Part shown: positions 41,214 to 49,300 of the stretch, piece after piece
How the letters are laid out: each line of letters starts with the position of its first letter
Position numbering within the stretch: the stretch's first letter is position 1
Assembly (NCBI GenBank): GCA_002721995.1
Contig: PBMF01000005.1
Span: 34,767 to 93,578 of the forward strand
DNA: 58,812 bases
Direction: 5' to 3'
DNA from: Chloroflexota bacterium
Lineage (GTDB): Bacteria; Chloroflexota; Dehalococcoidia; Lucifugimonadales; UBA3495
Notes under the pieces: model-generated
Told to the model about the DNA's origin: nothing
Database searches by the model: none
Seen by the model: the letters and a program-made list of their open reading frames with translations, nothing else
Position numbers and translations under genes: made by a program

Positions 41214-42176
41214 TTAGCTTTGTGACGCCCTGGCGGCGGCCAATAGTTCCGCGCCGCCCCGCTCGGAGAGGGCGAGGAAAGCGTCGTTGGCCAGTTGCAG
41301 AGGGTCGCGTTTCAGTCCTTGGACCTTGGTTGTGAAGCTCTGCTCTGCGTCCTCGGTGCTCATGAAGATGGTCATCACCATGTTGTCTTCCACGCAGCGG
41401 GCAAAGGCGCCCACGGGCACGCTGCAACCGCCGCCGATGCGCTCCAGAAAGGCCCGTTCCGCCGTGGCCTCGAACCGGGTGTCCGCATCTTCGATGGCTC
41501 TCAAGAGTTCCAGCATACGGTCATCGTCGGCCCTGGCCTCCACAGCCAGGATGCCCTGGCCGGGCGGCGGTACGAACTGCTGGGCCGAGAGATACTCGGT
41601 CACCTGGTCGGCAATGCCCAGCCGGACCATGCCGGCGGCAGCCAGGATGGCCCCATCGGCCTCTTCTCCCTTGGCCTTCCGCAGCCGGGTCTCCACGTTG
41701 CCCCGGATGGATACGATCTCCACATGGGGGGCGTACATCTTCAACTGGGCGGCCCGCCTGGGGCTGCTGGTGCCTATCTTGCATCCCTCCGGCAGTTCTT
41801 CCATGGAGCAACCGAACCGGTTTACCAGCACGTCCCGTGGGTCTTCCCGGGAGAGGACCGCGCCCAGCACCAGGCCATCGGCCAGGAGAGTGGGCATGTC
41901 CTTCAGGCTGTGGACGGCGATATCCAGCTTGCCGTCCAGCAGTTCCTGTTCCAGTTCCTTGACGAAGATGCCCAGGCCCAGACCTGCCAGGCGGGATGTC
42001 TGGTCGATGTCCCCCCTGGTGCGGATGGTGTCGATGGCGAATTCCAGCTCTGGGTCGTTGGCCTTGAGCCGGCCAATGACAACTTCGTCTTGGATGAGGG
42101 CCAGGGCGCTGCCGCGGCTTCCAACTTTTATGGCGCCGCCGCTGGGGTTGCTGGATGAATCGGAGGCGGAGGTCAC
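41214..42176 (-). CDS. hemC: Porphobilinogen deaminase (hydroxymethylbilane synthase)
   Basis: 320 aa from GTG 42176, which lies 4 bp after the sirC stop and behind GGGGATT; earlier in-frame starts would overlap sirC by over 100 bp. Conserved parts: KVGSRGSALALIQ, HSLKDMPTLL, GTSSPRRAAQL. The dipyrromethane cofactor cysteine is in ERIGGGCSVPVGA. It polymerises four porphobilinogens into hydroxymethylbilane. Confidence 0.94.
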   Translation of the reverse strand: MTSASDSSSNPSGGAIKVGSRGSALALIQDEVVIGRLKANDPELEFAIDTIRTRGDIDQTSRLAGLGLGIFVKELEQELLDGKLDIAVHSLKDMPTLLADGLVLGAVLSREDPRDVLVNRFGCSMEELPEGCKIGTSSPRRAAQLKMYAPHVEIVSIRGNVETRLRKAKGEEADGAILAAAGMVRLGIADQVTEYLSAQQFVPPPGQGILAVEARADDDRMLELLRAIEDADTRFEATAERAFLERIGGGCSVPVGAFARCVEDNMVMTIFMSTEDAEQSFTTKVQGLKRDPLQLANDAFLALSERGGAELLAAARASQS

Positions 42177-42180
42177 CCGC

Positions 42181-42930
42181 CTAATCCCCTGCGGTCTGGG
42201 GCATCCGGCCCCGGCTGCCTGCGGAGTTGCCAGTGGTGCTGTTCCTGTATTGGCAGCCACCGGATACGCACTCTCCGATGTTAGAGCAGCGGTCCTGGGC
42301 GTCATTGCCCAGCAGGCCTGCCATCAATTGCTCCAGGGCCTCGTCTTCCCGGCCGGACTGGGCCAGGGACAGAAGCTCCGGGGTCATGTAGCACTGCCAG
42401 CGCTGGGGGTCCACGGCGACCTGTTTGTCCTTGATGATCTGCCGGGCCCGGGAGAGGACGTTGGTGGCGTCCGCCCAGTCAAGCTCCGCGGAGCCGTCCA
42501 GGTTCTCCCGCAGCTTGCGGGCCAAAGCGGGACTGGCGCCGCCGGTGGAGATGGCCAAAGTCACCGGGCCACGCTCCACGATGGCGGGGGCGATGAAGGA
42601 ACAGCGGGGCGGGTCGTCCACGGCGTTCAGCAGGATGCCCTGGCTCTCCGCTTCCTGGAATATCTCCTGGTTCACCACCGGGTCGTTGGTGGCTGCGATG
42701 GCTATGAAAGCGCCCTGCAGGTCGCCGGCTTCGTACTTGCGCAGGTGGAACTCCACCTGGCCCCGCTCGGCGGCATCACGGATGCCCTTGGTGGCGTCGG
42801 GGCTGATCACGATTATCTTGGCGCCGGACTCAATCAGCTTGAGGACCTTGCCCTCGGCAATCTGACCGCCGCCGATGACGACACAGCGTCGCCCTTCTAC
42901 GTTGAGGAAAACTGGGTAAAAACTTGGCAT
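42181..42930 (-). CDS. Precorrin-2 dehydrogenase / sirohydrochlorin ferrochelatase (SirC/Met8-like)
   Basis: 249 aa. The N-terminal Rossmann segment is FLNVEGRRCVVIGGGQIAEGK. The central NAVDDPPRCSFIAPAIVERG and LAISTGGASPALARKLREN match the CysG N-terminal family. It oxidises precorrin-2 to sirohydrochlorin with NAD. Whether it also inserts iron is not clear, since no separate SirB/CbiX is in the window. The C-terminal 50 residues are extra and Cys-containing (DRCSNIGECVSGGCQYRNS, three cysteines), a possible metal site. Confidence 0.88.
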   Translation of the reverse strand: MPSFYPVFLNVEGRRCVVIGGGQIAEGKVLKLIESGAKIIVISPDATKGIRDAAERGQVEFHLRKYEAGDLQGAFIAIAATNDPVVNQEIFQEAESQGILLNAVDDPPRCSFIAPAIVERGPVTLAISTGGASPALARKLRENLDGSAELDWADATNVLSRARQIIKDKQVAVDPQRWQCYMTPELLSLAQSGREDEALEQLMAGLLGNDAQDRCSNIGECVSGGCQYRNSTTGNSAGSRGRMPQTAGD

Positions 42931-42944
42931 AACTCTCTTTATAT

Positions 42945-43994
42945 CTACGCCGTGGTTACAGCGTTAGGGTTCTCGGATTCCAGATATTCGTCATAGTCCG
43001 GCACAAAGTAACGGACACGGGTCTTTTTGTACTCTCTGGTGCTGTACAAGGTGAGGCGTTCGGTTATCCCGGTGGCCTCGCTGATCTCGTTATTGATCTC
43101 CTCGCAGCCTTCGGGAGAGGTGGCGTGCACCATGGTGAAGTGGGTGTAGGGCCAGTCTGGGAAGGTGGGCCGCTCGTAACAGTGGGTCACGGAGTTATGG
43201 CCGGCCATGATCATGCCGACTTCCTCGGAGCGCTCCTCCGGTACCTTCCAGACGATCATGGCGTTGGCCTTGAAGCCGGAGCGGCGGTGGTGGAGCACGG
43301 CGCTGTAGCGGCGCATGATGCGGCGTTCTTGGAAGTCCGTGGCCATGGCGAAGAGCTCATCGGTGGATATTCCCAACCGTTGGGCTATCTCGTCATAGGG
43401 ACGGGGCACCAGAGCCAGGTCTTCTTGCATCTCGCGGATGGCGTCCTTCTCGGCCTCGGTGATGGGCACAACCTTGTTCCAGGAGTCGGCGGCCTGCTTA
43501 TCGAAGCCGTCAGGACTGAAGTTGAAGGACGAGCCCTTCTGCTTGACCATGTCGAAGTTGACGCCGATCTTGAAGAACCGCTTGGTGGGCATGATCCGCT
43601 GTTCCAAGGCCTCGGTCTTGTTGGCCATGTACCGGGCGGTGGACTCCAGATCGTGGTCCGGGGGCACGGCCAGGGTGAACCACAGGTTGTAGTAGGAGCC
43701 TTCCCGTGCGTAGTTGTGGCTGACGCCGGGGTGCTTGTTGATCTCAAGGGCGGCCTTGTGCAGTTTTTCGGGCTCGTAGGCCATGGCCACCAGGGTGGTC
43801 TTGAATCCCAGGCGGCGGGTGTCGAAGATAGCGCTTATCTGACGCAGCACGTTGGTGCGTTTCAGCTCGGCCAAACGGTCGAGCACTTCCTGCTCACTGA
43901 TGCCGGCCTCATCCCCCAGTACCTTGTATGGTTGGTCCACCATGGGGAAGGGTCCTTGAATCTTGTTCAGCAGCTTGCGGTCGGTAATGTCCAT
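42945..43994 (-). CDS. ahbAB: Siroheme decarboxylase, AhbA-AhbB fusion
   Basis: 349 aa made of two consecutive Lrp/AsnC-like units, each with a winged-helix half and an AsnC-type ligand domain. The first runs from MDITDRKLLNKIQGPFPMVD through LRQISAIFDTRRLGFKTTLV. The second starts near ITEAEKDAIREMQEDLALV and includes IMRRYSAVLHHRRSGFKANA. Both R-x-x-x-x-x-x-R/H-x-x-G-F-K patterns fit AhbA/AhbB and NirD/L. These decarboxylate siroheme to didecarboxysiroheme, en route to heme (Ahb path) or heme d1 (Nir path). It is the first gene of the cluster. Confidence 0.88.
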   Translation of the reverse strand: MDITDRKLLNKIQGPFPMVDQPYKVLGDEAGISEQEVLDRLAELKRTNVLRQISAIFDTRRLGFKTTLVAMAYEPEKLHKAALEINKHPGVSHNYAREGSYYNLWFTLAVPPDHDLESTARYMANKTEALEQRIMPTKRFFKIGVNFDMVKQKGSSFNFSPDGFDKQAADSWNKVVPITEAEKDAIREMQEDLALVPRPYDEIAQRLGISTDELFAMATDFQERRIMRRYSAVLHHRRSGFKANAMIVWKVPEERSEEVGMIMAGHNSVTHCYERPTFPDWPYTHFTMVHATSPEGCEEINNEISEATGITERLTLYSTREYKKTRVRYFVPDYDEYLESENPNAVTTA

Positions 43995-44084
43995 CGCAGC
44001 TTTCGGCTCCTCTTGTGTTTACGGCTCTGACCTGCCGGTTCATTCTAGTAAATGGGGCGGTGCCTGCTCTGTGTTCGTCTTGTC

Positions 44085-44738
44085 CTATTTCTTGGATTTG
44101 CCGCCCGATTTGGCCCCGGATTTTCCTCCGGACTTTTCATAGGAATCCACCAGGCCCACCAGGACCCGGTCCGCGGCTTCAATAATCTTGGTCCAGGAAC
44201 TGGAGTTGGTCGAGTCCAGGACCATGGTGCGGAAGAAGACGAATGCCTCCACGGTGTCGGCTACGGCTACGCCCCGCTCCGACATTTCTGTTCCGTATTC
44301 TTTGCCCAGCATAAAGGCCTCTTCCAGGAGTTCCTGCCGACGGCGGCGGGGACCAGCTTCCTGGAGCAGCAGGGACAGCAGGCGGCGGCCAAAGAGCCGC
44401 ATCCGCATCTTGCCCCCCTCCTCCACGCTCTGGTACCAGGGCTGTTTCACCACGGTGTCGCGGCTGAGGCTGCGCCGTATCTTGCGCAGGGCCGAACCTT
44501 CGATGGCGTCGTCCCGGCCTGGTTCCTGGGTCTGTTCCGGGGCGTTGGCCAAACCTTCGACATCTTCCCGCAGGAACCGGCGGTGTCCACCTGGGGTGCG
44601 GTAGACGCGCAGGTATCCACTGTCGGCCCATTGCCTGAGGGTGGTGTCGCTGACTTCCAGCATGCGGCAGGCGTCGCGGAGAGAGAGCCACTGGCCTTTG
44701 TCGGCGAAGACGGGCTCGGTGGTCGGGGATTCTACCAC
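44085..44738 (-). CDS. MerR-like helix-turn-helix regulator with an RsbR-like helical C-terminal region
   Basis: 217 aa from GTG 44738. Residues about 17-60 are an excisionase/MerR-type winged helix: LSLRDACRMLEVSDTTLRQW, then YRTPGGHRRFLREDV. The C-terminal part (about 110-200) is all-helical, with LLEEAFMLGKEYGTEMSERG and ADTVEAFVFFRTMVLDS, reminiscent of RsbR-type N-terminal sensor domains. It ends in a Gly/Ser/Lys tail. No B12- or metal-binding motif is seen. It lies upstream of the heme cluster on the same strand and divergent from pcm, so it could control either. An inverted repeat lies just before its start. Confidence 0.7.
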   Translation of the reverse strand: MVESPTTEPVFADKGQWLSLRDACRMLEVSDTTLRQWADSGYLRVYRTPGGHRRFLREDVEGLANAPEQTQEPGRDDAIEGSALRKIRRSLSRDTVVKQPWYQSVEEGGKMRMRLFGRRLLSLLLQEAGPRRRRQELLEEAFMLGKEYGTEMSERGVAVADTVEAFVFFRTMVLDSTNSSSWTKIIEAADRVLVGLVDSYEKSGGKSGAKSGGKSKK

Positions 44739-44742
44739 TGGG

Positions 44743-44779
44743 TTTCGGTCCTTAGACTTTCGGTTAGGTCCGACCGAAA
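44743..44779. promoter_or_regulatory. Inverted repeats before the MerR-like gene (possible operator)
   Basis: TTTCGGTC (44743-44750) and TTTCGGT (44758-44764) both pair with GACCGAAA (44772-44779). This lies 5-41 bp upstream of the GTG start. It may be an autoregulatory site; no matching promoter boxes were confirmed. Confidence 0.4.
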
Positions 44780-44930
44780 ATCTGCAAAAATCTCTAAGAA
44801 ACTAGGTATCTCCAGGTACGATTAATCAAGGCTAGCATACGAGTTTGTTACAGTCAATCAGCCTCAATCAGACTGGAAATCAGACCCTAAATCAAGCCGC
44901 TGCGGAGATTCCGCGCAACCGCCGATTTTC

Positions 44931-44965
44931 ATTACATAACGTCGTTGTTGACCATGTTATGTAAT
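44931..44965. promoter_or_regulatory. Perfect 10-bp inverted-repeat operator candidate upstream of pcm
   Basis: ATTACATAAC (44931-44940), 15-bp spacer, GTTATGTAAT (44956-44965). It overlaps the -35 box and spacer of the predicted pcm promoter, a typical repressor position. Confidence 0.6.
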
Positions 44966-44973
44966 ATTATATT
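44945..44973 (+). promoter_or_regulatory. Predicted pcm promoter, leaderless
   Basis: TTGTTG, 17-bp spacer, TATATT. Transcription would begin at about 44980, at the ATG of pcm (44981). No ribosome site precedes that ATG. Confidence 0.5.
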
Positions 44974-44980
44974 TGAGTAT

Positions 44981-45649
44981 ATGGCCAAGGACGACTTGAA
45001 CATCAAATTGAGCGCGGACAAGGAGGCGTTATTCGCCTCTTTGAAGCGGAGCATCAAGGCCAAACAGGTGCTGGATGCCATGCAGCTGGTCCCCCGTGAG
45101 TCCTTCGTGCCCAGAGAAAACCGCTACATGGCCTACCTGGACGTGCCCCTCCCCATCGGAGATGGCCAGACCATCTCCCAACCCTACATCGTGGCCCTGA
45201 TCACCGAGGCGTTGCGCCTGCAACCAAATGATAAGGTCTTGGAAGTCGGCGCCGGTTCTGGCTACCGGGCGGCGGTGCTGGCCGAGCTGGTCCCCCGGGG
45301 CACCGTGGTCACCGTGGAAGTGGTCCGGGAGCTGGCCCAAAGGGCCCGGGATACTTTGTGTGAATTGGGTTATGAAAATGTCGTCGTTGAGGACGCCACC
45401 GAGGTGCTGGGCTGTTCCTGGCGTGGTCCCTACGACGCGATCGTGGTCTCTGCTGCCACCCCATGCGTGCCGGCCAGCCTGATTTCCCAGTTGGCCGTCG
45501 GCGGCCGCATGGTGGTGCCCGTGGGCGACCGGGACCGACAGGAACTGGTCTGCGTACTACGTACCGGAGAGGGTATCTCCCTCCGCATGCTGGGCCCCTG
45601 CCGGTTCGTGCCCCTCATCGGCCGGGAAGCCTTCCCTTATTCTATCTAG
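44981..45649 (+). CDS. pcm: Protein-L-isoaspartate O-methyltransferase
   Basis: 222 aa from ATG 44981 (MAKDDLNIK); an upstream in-frame start (44945) lies inside the operator and promoter. The family is clear: VPRESFVPRENRYMAYLDVP, the glycine-rich GDGQTISQPYIVALI and the SAM-binding VLEVGAGSGYRAAVLAEL. The late LAVGGRMVVPVG segment also fits. It methylates isoaspartyl residues in damaged proteins so that they can revert to aspartate. Length is normal. The sirtuin gene follows 136 bp later on the same strand. Confidence 0.92.
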   Translation: MAKDDLNIKLSADKEALFASLKRSIKAKQVLDAMQLVPRESFVPRENRYMAYLDVPLPIGDGQTISQPYIVALITEALRLQPNDKVLEVGAGSGYRAAVLAELVPRGTVVTVEVVRELAQRARDTLCELGYENVVVEDATEVLGCSWRGPYDAIVVSAATPCVPASLISQLAVGGRMVVPVGDRDRQELVCVLRTGEGISLRMLGPCRFVPLIGREAFPYSI

Positions 45650-45671
45650 ACAGGTCCGGTTGAACAGATAC

Positions 45672-45698
45672 GGCTAACCAAACCAGGCTAGCCAAACC
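45672..45698. repeat. Short direct repeat between pcm and the sirtuin gene
   Basis: GGCTAACCAAACC (45672-45684) and GGCTAGCCAAACC (45686-45698), identical at 12 of 13 positions with 1 bp between. Function unknown. Confidence 0.5.
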
Positions 45699-45785
45699 CG
45701 CTTAATCAGATCCGATCACCTGCCCCGGGTCTTCCGCTACTCCCTTCTCATCGGTCACCGGCGCCTTTAACATGTCCCGTTAAAT

Positions 45786-46598
45786 ATGCTTGAGCTAACC
45801 GACGAACTTTCCCTGCTTCTGGACCAGGCCGCCGCCGTGGTGCTGCGTTCCAAACACGTGGTGGCCCTGGCCGGAGCCGGCCTGTCCGTGGAGAGCGGCA
45901 TCCCTCCCTACCGCGGGCCCGGCGGACTTTGGACCAAATACGGAGAGCTCGCCAACCTGTCCTACCGGGAGTTCGTACAAGCCCCCGAGGAATGGTGGGA
46001 GGCCCGTTTCCGAAACGAAGACCGCCCCGGCGATCCGGTCTACGAGATGAAGGTGGCCCTGGACCAGGCCCAACCCAACCCCGGACATCACGCCTTGGTG
46101 GAGATGGAACGATTGGGGCTGCTCCAGAGCGTGATTACCCAGAACGTGGACAACCTCCACCGGGAGGCCGGGTCCAGGTCCCTGTTGGAGATTCACGGCA
46201 ACCGCACCCAGTTGCGCTGCACCGGGTGCGGGGCGCGCCAGCCCAGGGACGGCTACCACTTCGACAGCCTGCCGCCGATCTGTACCCACTGCGGCGGCGT
46301 GATCAAGATGGACACCGTGATGTTCGGCGAGCCCATACCAGAAGACGTGCTGCTGGCCTGCCGCGCCGAAGCGGAAACTTGCGACTGTATGCTGTTGGTT
46401 GGTACCTCAGGCACGGTTAACCCAGCGGCGCGATTGCCCCTGGTGGCCAAGGAACTGGGCGCAGTACTCATCGAGATCAACCCGGAGGAGACCGGCCTCA
46501 CACCCTGGAGTGACATCGCCCTGGGCGGCCCCTCGGGAGAACTGCTGCCCCTGTTGCTGGAACGGGTCAAAGACGGCACGCCCGCAAGCGCGGAGTGA
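45786..46598 (+). CDS. SIR2-family NAD-dependent protein deacylase
   Basis: 270 aa. NAD-binding loop LAGAGLSVESGIPPYRG, catalytic region TQNVDNLHREAGS followed by LLEIHGN (general-base His), and a four-cysteine zinc site (LRCTGCGARQ and PICTHCGG) are complete. The conserved KMDTVMFGEPIP and VGTSGTVNPAARLP follow. It removes acyl groups from lysines with NAD. The Y-x-x-R pair used for succinyl/malonyl-lysine by class III members was not clearly placed, so acyl preference is open. Confidence 0.92.
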   Translation: MLELTDELSLLLDQAAAVVLRSKHVVALAGAGLSVESGIPPYRGPGGLWTKYGELANLSYREFVQAPEEWWEARFRNEDRPGDPVYEMKVALDQAQPNPGHHALVEMERLGLLQSVITQNVDNLHREAGSRSLLEIHGNRTQLRCTGCGARQPRDGYHFDSLPPICTHCGGVIKMDTVMFGEPIPEDVLLACRAEAETCDCMLLVGTSGTVNPAARLPLVAKELGAVLIEINPEETGLTPWSDIALGGPSGELLPLLLERVKDGTPASAE

Positions 46599-46668
46599 TA
46601 TAATTCCGGCTCTGGAAATCAGGTCCCAACGCCCCGATTCAGCCCCGTGCCGGGAGTAATTTTTGGCT

Positions 46669-47925
46669 ATGGACCCCATCTTGGCCCGCTTTGGGCTGGG
46701 CGACCCTGAGTGGCTGGACCCGGCCACCGTCGCAGTCATCGCACTGATCGGACTGGTGGTGGCGGCCCTCTTCTTCAAACTGGTCATACCCCTGGTCCTC
46801 CGTTTCACCCGTTGGACCCCCACCGACCTGGACTCACGCATGGTGCGTTCCTCTCGATGGCCCCTGACCCTGGGCATCGTGATCTTGGGCGCATACCTGG
46901 CCGTGACCCTGCCTTTGGACCTGACAGCCGGAGAGCAAGATAAGGCCGACACGATAGCCAGTGCCCTGGGCGTGACCGTGGGAATCTTTGTGGTGGTGGG
47001 CCTGCTGAGCAGCACCATCGACTGGTACCTGGAGAGCCTGGCATCCCGCAGTATGCACGTGGTGGACCTGCGGCTGTTTCCCCTTCTGCGCCGGGTGGGC
47101 GGCCTGGTCATCTACGGCATCGGCGCCCTGCTGGTGCTGGACGTCCTGGACATCAACATTAGCCCCCTCATCGCCGGTCTGGGCCTGGGCGGTCTGGCCG
47201 TGGCCCTGGCCATCCAACCCACCCTGGCCAACCTGTTCGCCGGTACCTATGTGATGACCGAGGGAGTGATTGCCACCGGGGACTACATCGAGCTGGAGAA
47301 CGGGGTTGCCGGTTATGTGGTTGAAGTCGGCTGGCGCAGCACCCGCATCCGGACCTGGGGCAACAACCTGGTGGTGGTGCCCAACGCCCGTTTCGCCGAG
47401 ACCATCATCACCAATTACCAGCAGCCGGTGGCGGCGGTGAACGTTTACCTGACCTGCGGGGTCAGCTACGACAGCGACCTGGACCTGGTGGAGGAGATCT
47501 CCCGGGAGGAGATGGACTACCTGGTCAAGAACGACCACAACGCCGTTGCCAGCTACGGTTCCTGGTTCGCCTTCAACGCCTTTGGCGAGTCCAACGTGGA
47601 CTTCTGGCTGTTCTTGCAGGCCCGCGACCGGATCGCCAGCTTCAACCTGCAATCGGCCCTGATCAAGAACCTGCACCGCCGGTTTGGGGAAGAGGGCATC
47701 ACCATCAATTATCCCGTGCGCACCCTCCAGTTCCCCGACGGCTGGGGTCCAGAGCAGGTGGCCGGGCAAGCTCCGACGGCCACGGCGGCCCGGCCCCGGG
47801 CAACGACCCGCCGCGAGCGTCCGCCCCGGGAATACCGCCAACAGGAGAACGAAGAGGGTCCCGACATCGGCGGCGTACCCCCCGGCGGCGGCGAAGGCCC
47901 GCCCGGAGGACCCGACGGGCTGTGA
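46669..47925 (+). CDS. MscS-family mechanosensitive ion channel
   Basis: 418 aa from ATG 46669; a TTG two codons earlier is also in frame. Four to five membrane segments occupy the first 190 residues. The pore helix and its exit GLGLGGLAVALAIQPTLANL (TM3) are well conserved, followed by the beta domain GDYIELENGVAGYVVEVGWR and VVVPNARFAETII. The last 60 residues are a disordered, Pro/Gly/Arg-rich tail. It should release solutes on hypo-osmotic shock. Confidence 0.92.
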   Translation: MDPILARFGLGDPEWLDPATVAVIALIGLVVAALFFKLVIPLVLRFTRWTPTDLDSRMVRSSRWPLTLGIVILGAYLAVTLPLDLTAGEQDKADTIASALGVTVGIFVVVGLLSSTIDWYLESLASRSMHVVDLRLFPLLRRVGGLVIYGIGALLVLDVLDINISPLIAGLGLGGLAVALAIQPTLANLFAGTYVMTEGVIATGDYIELENGVAGYVVEVGWRSTRIRTWGNNLVVVPNARFAETIITNYQQPVAAVNVYLTCGVSYDSDLDLVEEISREEMDYLVKNDHNAVASYGSWFAFNAFGESNVDFWLFLQARDRIASFNLQSALIKNLHRRFGEEGITINYPVRTLQFPDGWGPEQVAGQAPTATAARPRATTRRERPPREYRQQENEEGPDIGGVPPGGGEGPPGGPDGL

Positions 47926-47962
47926 GATTCCGGCTGATTCATGTTCCCGGCTGCGCCCCACC

Positions 47963-47991
47963 TTGCCGCTACAGTGGGCAGTCGTTATAAT
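47963..47991 (+). promoter_or_regulatory. Predicted tRNA-Ile promoter
   Basis: TTGCCG, 17-bp spacer, perfect TATAAT, about 30 bp before the tRNA. Confidence 0.65.
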
Positions 47992-48020
47992 CCAATCGTG
48001 GCTTCGGCCACCGTGCACGT

Positions 48021-48097
48021 GGGCCTGTAGCTCAGGTGGCTAGAGCGCGGTCCTGATAAGACCGAGGTCGTTGGTTCGAGTCCATCCAGGCCCACCA
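48021..48097 (+). tRNA. tRNA-Ile (anticodon GAT), CCA encoded
   Basis: 77 nt. Acceptor stem GGGCCTG pairs with CAGGCCC, followed by A and an encoded CCA. The anticodon arm is CGGTC-CTGATAA-GACCG, with GAT in the loop. The T arm contains GGTTCGAGTCC. A promoter lies just upstream and a terminator 18 bp downstream, so it is a single-gene unit. Confidence 0.97.
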
Positions 48098-48114
48098 TAA
48101 TCAGAACAAGGCAA

Positions 48115-48148
48115 TGCCCCAGCCTGTCATGGCCGGGGCAGTTTTTTT
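48115..48148 (+). terminator. Rho-independent terminator after tRNA-Ile
   Basis: TGCCCC-a-GCC / GGC-c-GGGGCA stem with loop TGTCAT, followed by GTTTTTTT. Confidence 0.88.
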
Positions 48149-48198
48149 GTCTACCGCCGGAATATGTACCGGCAAGTGGGGGAGACGAGGGGAAAGGA

Positions 48199-49287
48199 AT
48201 GCGGAAACTCAGACCGGTCTTCATTCTTTGCTTGGCTTTGATTTCAACCCTGGTATTGGCCTGTAACACCAGCGATTCGACACTGGTTCCCGCCACTGCC
48301 CTGCCGCCCACCTCCGTCCCGGAGACCCCAGCGCCGACCATCCCCACCTACAGTATCGGCGGCGTCATATTGAACAGCAGCAACGATTGGCTTCTGGGCG
48401 GGAAGGTGTGGCTTTCACCGTCCGGACAATCGGCCCAGACCAGCACCGACGATGGGGTCTATCAGATCATGGGTGTGCCCGACGGAGAATACCTGGTGTC
48501 CGTCGCCCCAGAATGTGTCGCCCACGGTTGTTATGAACCCGCTTACGTCACCGTGGCGGGCGCAGACGTCCTGGATTTCCACATGGCGCCCATCCCGGCG
48601 GCGGTGCTGCCCAACGGGCCAAGACTGGCCCGGTCCGTGGTGGAGGGCGCGATACTCCTGGAAGACATCGAGTTTCCCGCCGACAACTTGGTCATCCTCG
48701 GTCCCATTGACATGCAGGCCGGGGATTCCTCGGAGCTAGTGCTGGCCGCGCCGCCGTGTCTCCGCTGTGAGGACTTGATCACCGTTGACGCTCCGGTAAC
48801 TTGGTCAGTGGCACCGGGAATTGGGGTCAAGATCGATCCCGAGACGGGGGTGCTGGATGTATCGCCGGCGGCGTCCACCGACTTCAGCTATACCGTGACC
48901 GCCGATGTGGGGGAGGGGGAGTACTCGCTGTCTGTGGATGTGGACGTCTATTCCCAGGAGGACAACCCACTGGCCGGCGTCTGGTCGGAAACCGGGGAGA
49001 ATGGCGTCAACACACTGCTATTCACGTCCAGCGGTGAGTTTGCCGTGACCATCAATCCCTACGGGAACTACCAGGACTACTGGGGCACCTACACCTTCGA
49101 CCTGGCCATAGGCGACCTGGTGCTGACGGCCGACGGCGCCAACCAGGTAGCCCCCGAAGGAGTGGGAATCGGCACCTTCGAGATTGGCGCGGATGGTGCG
49201 CTGACGCTGACCGGCCACTGCCTCGGCGCCTGGGACGCCAACGAACAGTCCTTGGTTGAGGGCTGCGGCCACGTCCTGGAAAGATGA
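48199..49287 (+). CDS. Secreted lipoprotein with carboxypeptidase-regulatory-like domain
   Basis: 362 aa. A signal peptide with lipobox LVLAC (Cys22) is followed by a Pro/Thr-rich linker to about residue 50. The next 90 residues (YSIGGVILNSSNDW, then DDGVYQIMGVPDGEYLVSVA) look like a CarboxypepD_reg/beta-sandwich domain. The middle (about 180-255) is another beta domain resembling Ig-like putative folds. The C-terminal part (NPLAGVWSETGENGVNTLLF to HCLGAWD) is unassigned. Surface exposure is likely; function unknown. GGGGAAAGGA precedes the ATG. Confidence 0.75.
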   Translation: MRKLRPVFILCLALISTLVLACNTSDSTLVPATALPPTSVPETPAPTIPTYSIGGVILNSSNDWLLGGKVWLSPSGQSAQTSTDDGVYQIMGVPDGEYLVSVAPECVAHGCYEPAYVTVAGADVLDFHMAPIPAAVLPNGPRLARSVVEGAILLEDIEFPADNLVILGPIDMQAGDSSELVLAAPPCLRCEDLITVDAPVTWSVAPGIGVKIDPETGVLDVSPAASTDFSYTVTADVGEGEYSLSVDVDVYSQEDNPLAGVWSETGENGVNTLLFTSSGEFAVTINPYGNYQDYWGTYTFDLAIGDLVLTADGANQVAPEGVGIGTFEIGADGALTLTGHCLGAWDANEQSLVEGCGHVLER

Positions 49288-49300
49288 TGCCCCGCCCGCT

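Noticed and set aside
42945-43994. A conventional Lrp/AsnC transcription regulator
   Set aside because: Two fused Lrp-like units heading a siroheme cluster with the AhbA/B-type R...GFK patterns fit siroheme decarboxylase much better.
45672-45698. Direct repeats before the sirtuin gene as iterons or an origin
   Set aside because: Only two short units and no replication genes nearby.
46834-48018. A 394-codon minus-strand open frame opposite mscS
   Set aside because: Antisense to a clear MscS gene and runs up to the tRNA promoter; no motif.
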